Made by a program: the position numbers and the translations under genes | Part shown: positions 44,318 through 53,476 of the stretch, one piece after another | How the letters are laid out: the number at the start of each line of letters is the position of its first letter | Numbering within the stretch: position 1 is the stretch's first letter | Source of the DNA: Streptomyces sp. P9-A2 | GTDB taxonomy: Bacteria > Actinomycetota > Actinomycetes > Streptomycetales > Streptomycetaceae | Direction: 5' to 3' | Length of the DNA: 64,000 nt | NCBI RefSeq assembly: GCF_036634175.1 | Contig: NZ_JAZIFX010000001.1 | Location: 372,001-436,000 of the forward strand | Notes under the pieces: generated by a model | Seen by the model: the letters and a program-made list of their open reading frames with translations, nothing else | Told to the model about the DNA's origin: nothing | Database searches by the model: none

Positions 44318-44331
44318 CACGAACATGTGAC
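44318..44331. promoter_or_regulatory. Possible LysR operator between leader peptide and regulator
   Basis: TCAC-GAACAT-GTGA is a small inverted repeat 41 bp upstream of the leader-peptide -35 and 47 bp before the LysR start. It sits where an activator of the sulfur transcript would bind. It also resembles the T-N11-A LysR pattern. Confidence 0.4.
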
Positions 44332-44377
44332 AGGGAAACCCTTGAACAGGCCGGGAATGCGCCCCCATTCTTTCGCC

Positions 44378-45328
44378 ATGCGGACGGAACAGCTGGAATA
44401 CATCGCGGCCGTGACCCGGCTGGGTTCGCTGCGCCGGGCGGCGGAGGAACTGCGGCTCTCCCAGCCCGCGTTGAGTGAGACCGTACGAAATCTGGAACGC
44501 GAACTGGGCGTCGATCTCCTGGAACGCAAGCGCTCCGGAGCGACGATGAGCGCGGCGGGGCAGGAGCTGCTGCCCCACATCGTCGACATCCTGGACGCGG
44601 TGGACCGGCTGCGCGCGGCAGCGGGCGAACAGCACCGCATCCGACGGATGGTGCGCGTCGGCACGGTCAACGCGGCGACCGTGTCCCTGCTGATGCCGGT
44701 CGTGCGGGAGTTCCGGACCGAGCATCCGCTCACCCAGGTCGAGGTGGTCGGCGCGCAGCAGTCGGACATTCACCGGACGCTGCTGGAGGGCGGTTTCGAT
44801 CTCGGGCTGGTGAACCACTTGGAGGGCGACGACATGCCGGCCGAGTTCGAGTCCGTCGAGCTGCTGCGCGGTCGGCCCGTGGTGTGCCTGCGGGCGGACA
44901 GCCCGCTGGCGGCACGGGCGGAGGTGTCGACGGACGAGCTGCTCACCGAGCCCCTGATCGCGATGCGCTCGGGCTATGTGATGCACCGCTATGTGCACCG
45001 GCTCCTGGCGGGCCGCTCGCCGGCGTTCGCGTACTCCACCGACGGCGCGGAGATGGGCAAGCTGATGGTCGCCGAAGGGCTCGGCGTGACGGTGCTGCCG
45101 GAGTTCAGTGTCATCGGGGATCCACTGGAGCGGCAGGGCGTGATTGTGTGCCGGCCACTGGCGGGTGACCGGGTGCGGGTGCTGCTCATGCTGCGAAGGC
45201 GCAGGTCGGAAGCCGTACCGCTGGCAGCCCGCGCCCTGCACGACACCTTCGTGCGCCAGGCCCGGCTACTGGGCGGCGGTATCGGCCGGGCCCGCGGGGC
45301 GGAGGGGGGCGGGCCGGTTCGGGGCTGA
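44378..45328 (+). CDS. LysR family regulator divergent from the sulfur cluster
   Basis: 316 residues from ATG 44378. Helix-turn-helix MRTEQLEYIAAVTRLGSLRRAAEELRLSQPALSETVRNLERELG, then a standard effector domain (VRVGTVNAATVSLLMPVVREFRTEHP). CysB and Cbl of the LysR family control sulfonate genes in E. coli; here it faces the SfnG unit across a 137-bp gap. A role as its activator is likely but inferred. Confidence 0.85.
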   Translation: MRTEQLEYIAAVTRLGSLRRAAEELRLSQPALSETVRNLERELGVDLLERKRSGATMSAAGQELLPHIVDILDAVDRLRAAAGEQHRIRRMVRVGTVNAATVSLLMPVVREFRTEHPLTQVEVVGAQQSDIHRTLLEGGFDLGLVNHLEGDDMPAEFESVELLRGRPVVCLRADSPLAARAEVSTDELLTEPLIAMRSGYVMHRYVHRLLAGRSPAFAYSTDGAEMGKLMVAEGLGVTVLPEFSVIGDPLERQGVIVCRPLAGDRVRVLLMLRRRRSEAVPLAARALHDTFVRQARLLGGGIGRARGAEGGGPVRG

Positions 45329-45444
45329 CTCTCCACCCCGACCTCTACACATAAAGGGAAAATAAGCGCAGAATGACTCAAAGCGACGCTTGCCGCATAC
45401 CGCCCCGGAAGCGGTCAAGGCCTGCTAGTCAAAGGAGACGACTC

Positions 45445-45882
45445 ATGGCCAACGTCTCGCATTCCCGCAGTGACATCACGAGCCACCCCGATGCCCCAGA
45501 AATGCGGGCACGCTACGACCGTATGCTCGGCGGTCGTGATGTGGTCCTGGTGGACGGGCCGGTCTTCCTGCTCGGCCTCTACTGTGCGGTGTCCCCCTGG
45601 ATACTCCACTACACGACGAGCCAGCCCGCGCTCGTGACCCACAACCTGATCGTCGGCATCGCGATCGGTCTGCTCGCCCTCGGCTTCACCGCCGCGCCGG
45701 CGCGCATGTACGGCCTCAGCGGAGCCATGTGCGCGCTCGGCGTGTGGATGATCGTGTCCCCGTGGATCGTCGGTACCGGTCCGGACGCGGGCGTCATCTG
45801 GAACAACATCATCATCGGCGCCCTGACCCTGCTGCTCGGCATCGTGTGCGTCGGCACGGCGTCCAGGAGCACCTCGAGGTAG
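45445..45882 (+). CDS. SPW-repeat integral membrane protein
   Basis: 145 residues from ATG 45445 with AAAGGAG upstream. After a polar N-terminus (SRSDITSHPDAPEMRARYDRMLGG) there are four membrane segments in two repeats, each ending near SPWIL/SPWIV, as in the SPW repeat family. The function is unknown; such genes often lie in stress regulons in Streptomyces. It is a single gene, closed by a terminator. Confidence 0.85.
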   Translation: MANVSHSRSDITSHPDAPEMRARYDRMLGGRDVVLVDGPVFLLGLYCAVSPWILHYTTSQPALVTHNLIVGIAIGLLALGFTAAPARMYGLSGAMCALGVWMIVSPWIVGTGPDAGVIWNNIIIGALTLLLGIVCVGTASRSTSR

Positions 45883-45918
45883 GGGCACCCCGCCCTGGAA
45901 AGAAACCCTCGAGCGCAG

Positions 45919-45947
45919 GCCGGTCCGTGTCCCCGCGGACCGGCTTT
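45919..45947. terminator. Stem-loop terminator after the SPW gene
   Basis: GCCGGTCCG and CGGACCGGC pair with an 8-base loop, followed by TTT, 36 bp after the stop codon. Confidence 0.7.
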
Positions 45948-46185
45948 CCCTTGTCCGCACCGGGAACGGCCGAGCCGCGAGGGACTGTCCCGTCCGGCCG
46001 CGCGCCTTCGCGCAGCTCACGGTCGAACAGGGCGAGTGCCGCGGCATCATCCGTACGCCCCGCCCCGCCCCGTCCCGCCCCGGCACGAACCCGGCCGGCC
46101 GGGCAAAGGAGTTCGGCATCGCGTCCGCCCGACGCCCACGCATAGGGTTGCCGTCGACCCACCCCCCGCGAGAGAGGCCGTGCCC

Positions 46186-46671
46186 ATGGTCGTGAAGGAC
46201 ACCGAACTGCCCCATCTGCGCCGCTGCGTGGAGCTGGCCACCGAGGCGCTGGAGGCCGGGGACGAGCCGTTCGGTTCGGTCCTGGTGGGCGGTGACGGCA
46301 CCGTACTCGCCGAGGACCACAACCGGGTGGCCTCCGGGGACCGGACCCGGCACCCCGAGTTCGAGCTGGCGCGCTGGGCGGCTGCCCGGATGACGCCCGG
46401 TGAGCGGGCCGCCGCCACCGTGTACACCTCCGGCGAGCACTGCCCGATGTGCGCCGCCGCGCACGCCTGGGTGGGCCTCGGCCGGATCGTGTACGTCGCC
46501 TCCTCCGCCCAGCTGGCGTCCTGGCTCACCGAGCTGGGTGTGCCCGCGCCGCCGGTGCGGACGCTGCCCGTGAGCGAGGTCGCCCCCGGTGTGACCGTGG
46601 ACGGGCCCGTCCCCGGGCTGACGGAGGCCGTGCGGCAGTTGCACCACCGGTTCCACCGCGCGGGCGGCTGA
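46186..46671 (+). CDS. Nucleoside / cytosine-type deaminase
   Basis: 161 residues from ATG 46186 (AGAGAGG upstream; GTG 46180 also possible). Cytidine-deaminase fold: EAGDEPFGSVLVGGDGTVLAEDHNRVASGDRTRHPEFELARWA, in which HPE replaces the usual HAE, and GEHCPMCAAAH supplies the CxxC zinc ligands. It probably deaminates a purine or pyrimidine base or nucleoside; substrate cannot be decided. It is a single gene. Confidence 0.85.
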   Translation: MVVKDTELPHLRRCVELATEALEAGDEPFGSVLVGGDGTVLAEDHNRVASGDRTRHPEFELARWAAARMTPGERAAATVYTSGEHCPMCAAAHAWVGLGRIVYVASSAQLASWLTELGVPAPPVRTLPVSEVAPGVTVDGPVPGLTEAVRQLHHRFHRAGG

Positions 46672-47047
46672 CCCGGCGCAAGACGTCGCTGCTCCAAGGG
46701 GCCCTGCCCCGCCCGCCTCAGGCCTGCGCGCCCGTACCCGCTCCCGGGCGGGAGCGGCGGTACAGGGCGACCCCGCCGCGGAAGAGCACCACTCCGGTGG
46801 CGTGGACCGGGAGAGTCCGGTCCGCGCCCTTTCCGGCGAGGGCCTTCGAGCCGGCGGGGGCGACCGGTGCGGCGGCGTGCGCCTCGGTTCCCGGGGTGGG
46901 GAGGGTGCGGGACGGTTCGGCCGGCCCGGGCGCCGGGCCGGGCACGACAGGGTTCAGTCCGGCCGGGAGGCGGGGCCGGTGGGGTCCCCGTATCGTGATC
47001 GAGGGCGCCGGTTCCCGGTCCGCTGTGGGGCGCCCCTGGAGGCATCG
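46672..47047. other. Intergenic region of 376 bp
   Basis: No gene with a start, ribosome site and recognisable domain was found on either strand. The minus strand has an open frame at 46718-46990 ending in a hydrophobic-looking VHATGVVLFRGGVALYRRS, which I do not support as a gene. The hydrolase at 47048 has no strong promoter sequence visible. Confidence 0.4.
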
Positions 47048-48628
47048 ATGCTGGCCAAGCTCTCCATGCGACTCCCGGTCCGGCGCTGCGCGGTCGCCGG
47101 GGCGGCCGGACTGGCCCTGCTGGGCGCAGGTCTCCCGGCCGCCGCCGTCGAAGGCCCCGGTCCCGACCTCGACCGTTTCTACAACCAGAGGATCAAGTGG
47201 TCGGCGTGTGAGGGCGCGGACCTGCCCGAGGACCTGCAGTGCGGGAAGATCACCGTCCCGGTCGACTACGCCGAACCCGGCGGGGGCACCCTCGAGCTGG
47301 CCCTCGCCCGCTACCGCGGCACGGGGGACCCCCGCGGCTCGGTGGTACTGAACTTCGGCGGGCCGGGCGGTTCGGGCGTCCTCGGACTCGCCCACGGCGG
47401 CAAGGAGTTCATGGGTCTCACCGACAAGTACGACGTGGTGTCCTTCGACCCGCGCGGTGTCGGCCGTTCCTCACCGGTCAGCTGCGGCACAGAGGCCACC
47501 GGTCAGGCTCTGGAGGCCACCGGCGGCGAGGGCATGTCCGAGCCGCGGGAAGCACTGGCCCAACTGCGCGAGGTGGCCGCCGAGTGCGCCGAGCACTCGG
47601 GCCCGGTCCTGCCGCACATCGGCACCGTGAACGTCGCACGGGACCTGGACGTCATGCGGCAGGCCCTCGGCGACGAGAAGCTCAACTACCTGGGCTTCTC
47701 CTACGGGACCCGGCTGGCCGCGGTGTACGCGGCGCAGTTCCCCGAGAAGGTGGGCCGACTGGTGCTGGACGGGGTGGACACGCTGACCGAACCACTGGCC
47801 GAACAGGGGCTGGCGAGCGTACGGGGCCAGCAGACCGCGCTCGAGCACTTCCTGACCTGGTGCACCGAGGACATCGCCTGCCCGTTCGGCCAGGACCCGC
47901 GCAAAGCAAGGGTGTTGGCCGTGAAGCTGGTCGACTCGCTCGACGAGAACCCCGTGCCGACCGATTTCGGCTACCAGTTCACCGGACAGGACCTCGCGGT
48001 CGCCATGGGCCAGGGCCTCTACAGCAGGGAACTGTGGCCCTTGCTGCAACGGGCGCTCGCGGAGCTGATGGAGGACGGTGACACCCGTGGGGTGGAGGCC
48101 TTCGCCACCGGCGGGGTGACGCTCCCCCTGCCGCTTCGCGCCGACGATCCGCTCGTCGACGAGGAGGAGGTGCCGCTGGACAACCTGCCGGCCGCGCTGA
48201 TGGCGGTGAACTGCGCGGACGATCCCGACCGCCCGGCCGCCGAGCAGGTGGCCCGGGACCTCGGCCGGCTGCGCGGCGCCTACGAGGAGGCCTCCCCGGT
48301 CTTCGGCCGCCACCGGCTCGCCCAGGTGCTGATGTGCCACGGCCGTCCCAAGGGGACCGACTTCATCCGTGAGGAGGTCGAGGACGTCGACACTCCGAAG
48401 ATGCTGCTGGTCGGCACCCGGGGTGACCCCGCCACGCCGTACCGGTGGACGGTGGAGACGGCCGAGCGGCTCGGCCCGTCGGCAGTGGTGCTGGACAACC
48501 GGGCCGAGGGCCACACCGGCTACGGATCGTCCGACTGCGTCCACCGCGCGATCGACGACTTCCTCCTCTACGGCACCCTGCCGCCCAGCGGCAGCTCCTG
48601 CGGCGCCGAGGACGACACCCGTCCATGA
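47048..48628 (+). CDS. Secreted alpha/beta hydrolase, tripeptidyl aminopeptidase-like
   Basis: 526 residues from ATG 47048. A signal peptide (LPVRRCAVAGAAGLALLGAGLPAAA) is followed by the fold: VVLNFGGPGGSGV (oxyanion region), YDVVSFDPRGVGRSSPVSC, nucleophile in LGFSYGTRLAAVYA, Asp in VGTRGDPATPYRW and His in AEGHTGYG. The group includes the S. lividans tripeptidyl aminopeptidases and SlpD/SlpE-type mycelial proteases. It probably trims peptides outside the cell. Confidence 0.88.
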   Translation: MLAKLSMRLPVRRCAVAGAAGLALLGAGLPAAAVEGPGPDLDRFYNQRIKWSACEGADLPEDLQCGKITVPVDYAEPGGGTLELALARYRGTGDPRGSVVLNFGGPGGSGVLGLAHGGKEFMGLTDKYDVVSFDPRGVGRSSPVSCGTEATGQALEATGGEGMSEPREALAQLREVAAECAEHSGPVLPHIGTVNVARDLDVMRQALGDEKLNYLGFSYGTRLAAVYAAQFPEKVGRLVLDGVDTLTEPLAEQGLASVRGQQTALEHFLTWCTEDIACPFGQDPRKARVLAVKLVDSLDENPVPTDFGYQFTGQDLAVAMGQGLYSRELWPLLQRALAELMEDGDTRGVEAFATGGVTLPLPLRADDPLVDEEEVPLDNLPAALMAVNCADDPDRPAAEQVARDLGRLRGAYEEASPVFGRHRLAQVLMCHGRPKGTDFIREEVEDVDTPKMLLVGTRGDPATPYRWTVETAERLGPSAVVLDNRAEGHTGYGSSDCVHRAIDDFLLYGTLPPSGSSCGAEDDTRP

Positions 48629-48696
48629 GCCCGCACCCGGACGACGCGACGAATGCCCCAAATGCCTGATCCGCGATTCGGTTCTATGGTGCTGTC

Positions 48697-49791
48697 ATGG
48701 AGCACGATCTGAGTCCCGCAACCCTTGCCGAGCTTCGCCGCCCGCGCCCCTACCCCGCGGTGTCGGTACTGACGCCGACGCACCGGCGCGAGCCTCTCAA
48801 CGCCCAGGACCCGGTCCGGCTGCGCAATGCGGTGGCCGAGGCCAGGAAACAGCTGGAGGCCGATCCCGCGGTCACCCGGGACCGGCGTGGAGAAGTGGAG
48901 CTGCAGCTCGACCGGGCCCTGGCCGAGGTCGACCTGACACACGCCGAGGACGGCCTGGTCATCTTCGCCGCGCCGGGAGAGCACCAGGTGTGGTCGCTCG
49001 CCCGGTCGGTGCCGGAGCGCGTGGTGCTCTCGGACACCTTCCTCACCCGCAACCTGGTGTCCGCCCACACGGCGGAGCGCCCCTTCTGGGTGCTGTCCGT
49101 CTCCCCGGACCGGGCCACCCTGTGGAACGGCGGTACGGACCGGGTCACCGAGGAGCACGCCGGCGGTTTCCCGCTGACCCGCCCCGTGGAGAACTTCGAC
49201 CCCGAGCGCGTGGAGCGGGTCGGCGATCAGCCGAGCGCCTTCCGGGACGAGGACACCCGCCGGTTCCTGCGCGAGGCCGACGCCGCGATGGGCACGATCC
49301 TGCGTGAACATCCGCGGCGGCTGTACGTCACCGGGGAGCCGGCCGCGCTGTCCCTGCTGGGTGAGGCCGGTGGCGTGGCCCGGGACGCGGTGCACGTCCA
49401 GCACGGCGGTCTCGCGCACGGCACGCCCGAGGCGGTGTGGCAGGCCCTGCGCCCCGCGCTCGAGAGCGAGGCCCGCAAGAACACCGAGGACGTCCGCCGG
49501 GCCCTGGAGACGGCCCGCGGGCGCAAGAGGTTCGCGGCCGGGGTCGACGAGCTGTGGCAGAACACCCGGGAGGGGCGGATCCAGCTACTGGCCGTCGAGG
49601 AGAACTTCCGGGCGACGGTGCGTGAAGCGGGCGAGCATCTGGTCGCCGCCGAGTCCGGCGACCTGGACGCCCGTGAGGACATCGTGGACGAACTGGTCGA
49701 GCAGTGCCTGGAGACGGGCGCCGAGGTCCACTTCGTCCCGGACGGCGCCCTCGGGGACGCGGCCCGGATCGCGGGCGTACTGCGGTACTGA
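48697..49791 (+). CDS. baeRF3-domain protein (eRF1-like release-factor fold)
   Basis: 364 residues. N-terminal half LRRPRPYPAVSVLTPTHRREPLNAQDPVRLRNAVAEA and a C-terminal AEVHFVPDGALGDAARIAGVLRY match the bacterial eRF1-related family baeRF3. These are thought to act in ribosome rescue or stress translation, but I know of no experimental role. No GGQ motif was seen. It is a single gene, closed by the stem-loop at 49840-49910. Confidence 0.75.
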   Translation: MEHDLSPATLAELRRPRPYPAVSVLTPTHRREPLNAQDPVRLRNAVAEARKQLEADPAVTRDRRGEVELQLDRALAEVDLTHAEDGLVIFAAPGEHQVWSLARSVPERVVLSDTFLTRNLVSAHTAERPFWVLSVSPDRATLWNGGTDRVTEEHAGGFPLTRPVENFDPERVERVGDQPSAFRDEDTRRFLREADAAMGTILREHPRRLYVTGEPAALSLLGEAGGVARDAVHVQHGGLAHGTPEAVWQALRPALESEARKNTEDVRRALETARGRKRFAAGVDELWQNTREGRIQLLAVEENFRATVREAGEHLVAAESGDLDAREDIVDELVEQCLETGAEVHFVPDGALGDAARIAGVLRY

Positions 49792-49839
49792 GGCAGGCGG
49801 AGCAGGCCGGCCCCAAGGGCTGCCGCGCGTCCCCTCGCA

Positions 49840-49910
49840 CTCCGCACCGCCCCGTCCCGGGGTGTCCGGCCGGAATCCGGTCGGGCACCCCGGACAAGGA
49901 CGGTGCGGAG
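49840..49910. terminator. Large multi-part stem-loop after the baeRF3 gene
   Basis: CTCCGCACCG at 49840-49849 pairs with CGGTGCGGAG at 49901-49910, enclosing a second stem (CCGGGGTG/CACCCCGG) and inner pairings. It starts 49 bp after the stop codon. Too large for a classical hairpin but very stable. Confidence 0.55.
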
Positions 49911-50188
49911 CGCTTCCGTGAACGCGCATCTCTTCGTCGAACATGTGCACGTGCGAGCGAAGCCGACCGTGACCCTCCCCCAAGTCGCTTACGCCCCAAG
50001 GGATTTAGCCCCTCACGTCGACGCCCGGCACATACCCTTGAGTAACTCCGCGAAGACGGCGGCATATGCCATGGGCATGACCTTAAGGTGTCTTGCCGAA
50101 TCCCTTACAGGGCGTGGCGGGCTGTGCAACAGTCGTAACGGTCCCTCCGTCCGACTCTGGCCCGAACCGTCCCACATCGGAGTGCGTC
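49911..50188. promoter_or_regulatory. Promoter/leader region of the SpoIIE-like gene
   Basis: The 278-bp gap is more A+T-rich than its neighbours. TTGAGT-N19-CATATG near 50038-50068 is a weak promoter candidate on the plus strand. A plus-strand open frame crosses the gap but has no support. Confidence 0.3.
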
Positions 50189-51640
50189 ATGCCGCCCCAC
50201 CTCTCCGCGGACCGCTCAACAGTCCAGCCGCCAGGACGCGGCCCGGTCGACGCGCTCATCTCACAGACCCGGCGGCTCAAGGACGACGTGGACGCCGTAC
50301 GGCGCGGCACCCCGGCGGACACCTCGGACCCGCGGGACCGCTGGCAGCGCGCACTGTACGACCTGGCACTGCACCAGCTCGACGACCTGGACGAGCACCT
50401 GGCCCAGCTGCGGGACGGCCCGCTGCCCGTACCCCTGCCGGCTGCTCCCGCCGGGCCGGCCGGGCCCGCACCCACCACGCCGTCCGCGCAGTCCACGCCG
50501 GGGCAGGGCGCCCTGCTCAGCCGGGTCGGCAGTGCCGAGTGGAACCTGCTGACGGACGAGGCCAGTTGGTCCGGGGAGCTGTACCGCATCCTGGACCGCG
50601 ACCCGGCCGCTCCGCCGCTCACCCTCGACGAGCTGCCGTCGCTGGTGCACGACGAGGACCGGCCGAGGCTCACGGCGATGGTCACGGGCTGTCTCGTCGA
50701 CGCCCGGCCCATCGACGGTGAGTTCCGGCTGGTACGCCCTGGCGGCGGTGTCCGGACCGTGCACATGATGGGCGAACCGGTCCTCGGGGCCGACGGCAGC
50801 ACCACCTCGATGTGGGCCGTGCTGCGGGACGTCAGCGAACTGCGCCGGTGCCGACGGGCGGTCAGCGAGACCCGTGACTCGCTGAACCACCGGGGACAGG
50901 ACGCGGCGCGGACCGAGCACCGGCTCGCGGTCGAGCTGCAGGAAGCCGTGCTGCCGGCGTGGCGCGGCTCCCTGCGGCTCCCGCGAAAAGGGCCCCGGGC
51001 CCTGGACGTCGCCGCCCGGCACCTCCCGTCGGCGACGGGTGCGGCGACCGGCGGAGAGTGGTACGACGCCCTCGAACTGTCCGACGGCACCACCCTGCTC
51101 AGTGTCGGCGAGCTGACCGGACAGGGCGTCGGCGTAGCCTCGGGCATGATGATGCTGCTCGGCGCCATGCGGGGCATGGCGATGTCCGGCACCGAACCCG
51201 GATCTCTGCTGACCTGCCTCAACCGGTTACTGGACGCCACCGGGCAGCCCGCCCTCGGCAGTGGACTCTGCCTGCGCTACCGGCCCGAGACGCGCTCCCT
51301 GATGTGGGCGCAGGCCGGGCACCCCGCCCCCCTGCTGTTCCGCGGCGGAACGGGGCGCTCACTGGACGCCCCGGCCGGCGTCCTGCTGGGCGCCGGCCCG
51401 GCTGCCTCCTACGGGCAGGCCGAGGAGACCCTCGAGGCCGGCGACCTGCTGCTGCTGCACACCGACGGGCTGGTACCCGGGCGGACCGGGGCCGCATCCG
51501 TTCACCGACTGGCCGGCCTGGCCCCGCAGTTCACGAAAAGCCGTACCGCGCAGGAGTGTCTGCTGGCCGTCCTGCGGGAGTTCGGCGACAGGGAACGCGA
51601 GGACGACGCCTGTGTGCTCGTCGCCCGGGTGGCCTCGTAA
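50189..51640 (+). CDS. PAS-SpoIIE family phosphatase with altered metal residues and a TTA codon
   Basis: 483 residues from ATG 50189 (GGAG seven bases upstream). A helical N-terminus, a PAS domain (about 110-215: EWNLLTDEASWSGELYRIL; GEFRLVRPGGGVRTVHMMGEPVLG) and a SpoIIE-type PP2C domain (about 265-483). The metal motifs are altered: GGDWYDA reads GGEWYDA near residue 288 and VGDVxGHG reads VGELTGQG near 305; REDDACVLVAR is kept. It may be weakened or inactive as a phosphatase for anti-anti-sigma factors. Codon 347 is TTA, so expression depends on bldA. Confidence 0.85.
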   Translation: MPPHLSADRSTVQPPGRGPVDALISQTRRLKDDVDAVRRGTPADTSDPRDRWQRALYDLALHQLDDLDEHLAQLRDGPLPVPLPAAPAGPAGPAPTTPSAQSTPGQGALLSRVGSAEWNLLTDEASWSGELYRILDRDPAAPPLTLDELPSLVHDEDRPRLTAMVTGCLVDARPIDGEFRLVRPGGGVRTVHMMGEPVLGADGSTTSMWAVLRDVSELRRCRRAVSETRDSLNHRGQDAARTEHRLAVELQEAVLPAWRGSLRLPRKGPRALDVAARHLPSATGAATGGEWYDALELSDGTTLLSVGELTGQGVGVASGMMMLLGAMRGMAMSGTEPGSLLTCLNRLLDATGQPALGSGLCLRYRPETRSLMWAQAGHPAPLLFRGGTGRSLDAPAGVLLGAGPAASYGQAEETLEAGDLLLLHTDGLVPGRTGAASVHRLAGLAPQFTKSRTAQECLLAVLREFGDREREDDACVLVARVAS

Positions 51641-51748
51641 GGCTCCTGAGCCTCTGATCCGGCGTCGGCGGCCTCGTACGAGAAGCACAACGGGCCTCGC
51701 GATGAAGCACCCGCGCTCCCTCGGCGTTCTCGTACTCCCCCGGCCCCG

Positions 51749-53242
51749 CTACGCCCGTGCGCTGCCTCCCTTGCCCCTGGGCCTGGGCAGGGCCGCCCTG
51801 ATCTCCTCCCGTAGTTCCTGGATCCTGGGATACGAGGAGTACTCGGCGGTGAGCCGGTACATCTCGCGCAGCCGGTCCCAGGTGCGGCGCGAGGAGTTGG
51901 ACCCCATCGACATCAGCGCGAGACGCGCGTACCGGTCGGCCTGTTCCGGGTCGTCGGCGATGAAGCAGGCCGAAGCCATGGAGAGATGGTCGAAGATCTT
52001 CGACCGCTCCCGGCCGTCGAGGCGCAGGGACAGCGCCTTCTCCGCGTAGTGCTGGGCGTGCACCGCCGCGGCGGGCTCGAACTCGGCCAGCGTGCGGTAG
52101 GCCAGGGCGTGCATGCCGTACAGATCCTCGTCCTTGAAGGTCTGCATCCAGTCCGGCGGCTCCTGGTCCGGCCCCCGGTCGGAGACGAACAGGTCCTCGG
52201 CCCGGCCCAGGGTGCGGCGCATCGCCTGCCCCTTGCCCATGGACGCCTGCGCCCAGGCCTCGATGGTGTGGAACATCGCCCGGGTGCGCGGCAGGGCCTC
52301 CTCGCCCGAGCCCGAGTGGGCGAGTTTCAGGAGGTCCAGGGCGTCGTCGGGCCGGCCCAGGTGGACCATCTGACGGGCCGCGCGGGACAGCGCCTCCCCC
52401 GCGCGCGGCCGGTCACCACCCTCCCGGGCGGCGTGCGCGGCGATGACGAAGTACTTCTGCGCCGTGGGTTCCAGGCCGACGTCGTGCGACATCCACCCGG
52501 CGAGGACGGCGAGGTTGGCGGCGACGCCCCACAGGCGCCGCTGGAGATGGGGTGGGTGGTGGTAGGCGAGCATGCCGCCCACCTCGTTGAGCTGACCGAC
52601 CACCGCCTTGCGCTGGAGGCCGCCGCCCCGGGCGGCGTCCCAGGCACGGAACACCTCCACGGAGCACTCGAGTTCCTCGATCTCCTGGGACCCGATGGGG
52701 GCGGCCTCGTACCGGTCGTACCCGGCGGAGTCTGCGTGCGGCGGATGGTCGGGGCGGGAAGCGTCGGTGGTCAGGGCGGGATCCGTGTGCAGCCAGTCGT
52801 GCATGGCGCCGGTGAGTGCGGATCCCGCGGTGAGCGCGGCGCCCGCGCCCACCAAGCCGCGTCGGTTGAGCATGAGGTCCATTCCCGTGAATTCGGTGAG
52901 GACCTCGGCTGTCCGCTCGGGCGCCCACGGCACTCCGTCGGGATGTTCCGTACTCCCGCCGCGTGGCCGTTTCCCCGCACGCCCGTGCCGGACCAGACCG
53001 AGATCCTCGATGGTCACGACACGGCCGAGACGCTCGGTGAACAGGGCCGCCAGCACCCGCGGAACGGGATCGCGCGGGATCTCTCCCATGTCGATCCAGC
53101 GCCGCACCCGGGAGGTGTCGGTCGCCAGCTGGGGGTGGCCCATGGCCGCCGCCTGCCGGTTGACCAGCCTCGCGAGTTCGCCCTTGGACCAGCCGGCCAG
53201 GCCGAACAGGTCCGAGAGCCGGGTGTTGGGTTGTCCGCTCAC
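51749..53242 (-). CDS. NsdA-like developmental regulator (HTH plus TPR-like)
   Basis: 497 residues from GTG 53242. The N-terminus LSDLFGLAGWSKGELARLVNRQAAAMGHPQLATDTSRVRRWIDMGEIPRDPVPRVLAALFTERLGR is nearly the same as NsdA, the Streptomyces regulator that represses sporulation and antibiotics. TPR-like helical repeats fill 200-480. It is probably a paralogue. It diverges from the APH gene, and converges on the SpoIIE-like gene. Confidence 0.8.
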   Translation of the reverse strand: MSGQPNTRLSDLFGLAGWSKGELARLVNRQAAAMGHPQLATDTSRVRRWIDMGEIPRDPVPRVLAALFTERLGRVVTIEDLGLVRHGRAGKRPRGGSTEHPDGVPWAPERTAEVLTEFTGMDLMLNRRGLVGAGAALTAGSALTGAMHDWLHTDPALTTDASRPDHPPHADSAGYDRYEAAPIGSQEIEELECSVEVFRAWDAARGGGLQRKAVVGQLNEVGGMLAYHHPPHLQRRLWGVAANLAVLAGWMSHDVGLEPTAQKYFVIAAHAAREGGDRPRAGEALSRAARQMVHLGRPDDALDLLKLAHSGSGEEALPRTRAMFHTIEAWAQASMGKGQAMRRTLGRAEDLFVSDRGPDQEPPDWMQTFKDEDLYGMHALAYRTLAEFEPAAAVHAQHYAEKALSLRLDGRERSKIFDHLSMASACFIADDPEQADRYARLALMSMGSNSSRRTWDRLREMYRLTAEYSSYPRIQELREEIRAALPRPRGKGGSARA

Positions 53243-53302
53243 GTCAAGCCCCCAGGTTCTCGGCTGAGTTGACAGTAACCGGGTGAAAGGTGCCGGGCGA
53301 CT

Positions 53303-53345
53303 ATTCGCCAGGGTTCGCCAGGGTGCGCCAGATGGTGTGCCAGGG
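53303..53345. repeat. 10-bp direct repeats in the divergent promoter region
   Basis: TTCGCCAGGG occurs twice in tandem at about 53303-53322, then as TGCGCCAGAT and TGTGCCAGGG. The 234-bp region separates the NsdA-like and APH start codons, so it may hold an operator for one of them. Confidence 0.45.
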
Positions 53346-53476
53346 GTCATCGGGTGTCGAGTAGGAATGCGCCACCACGACCCGGTCACGGCCGGGGTAT
53401 TCCCCAGGATGCGCCTGGGCGACCGGGCCGTGTGGTGCGCTGACGTCACAGGCACACGAAGGGATCTGTATCACCC

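Noticed and set aside
46718..46990. Minus-strand frame in the deaminase-hydrolase gap
   Set aside because: The end looks hydrophobic, but no start with a ribosome site and no family was recognised.
49903..50721. Plus-strand frame starting near 49918
   Set aside because: It overlaps the PAS-SpoIIE gene in another frame and loses any resemblance to a protein after ~50 residues.
53303..53345. 10-bp repeats as replication iterons
   Set aside because: No rep gene or A+T-rich melting region; a promoter position fits better.
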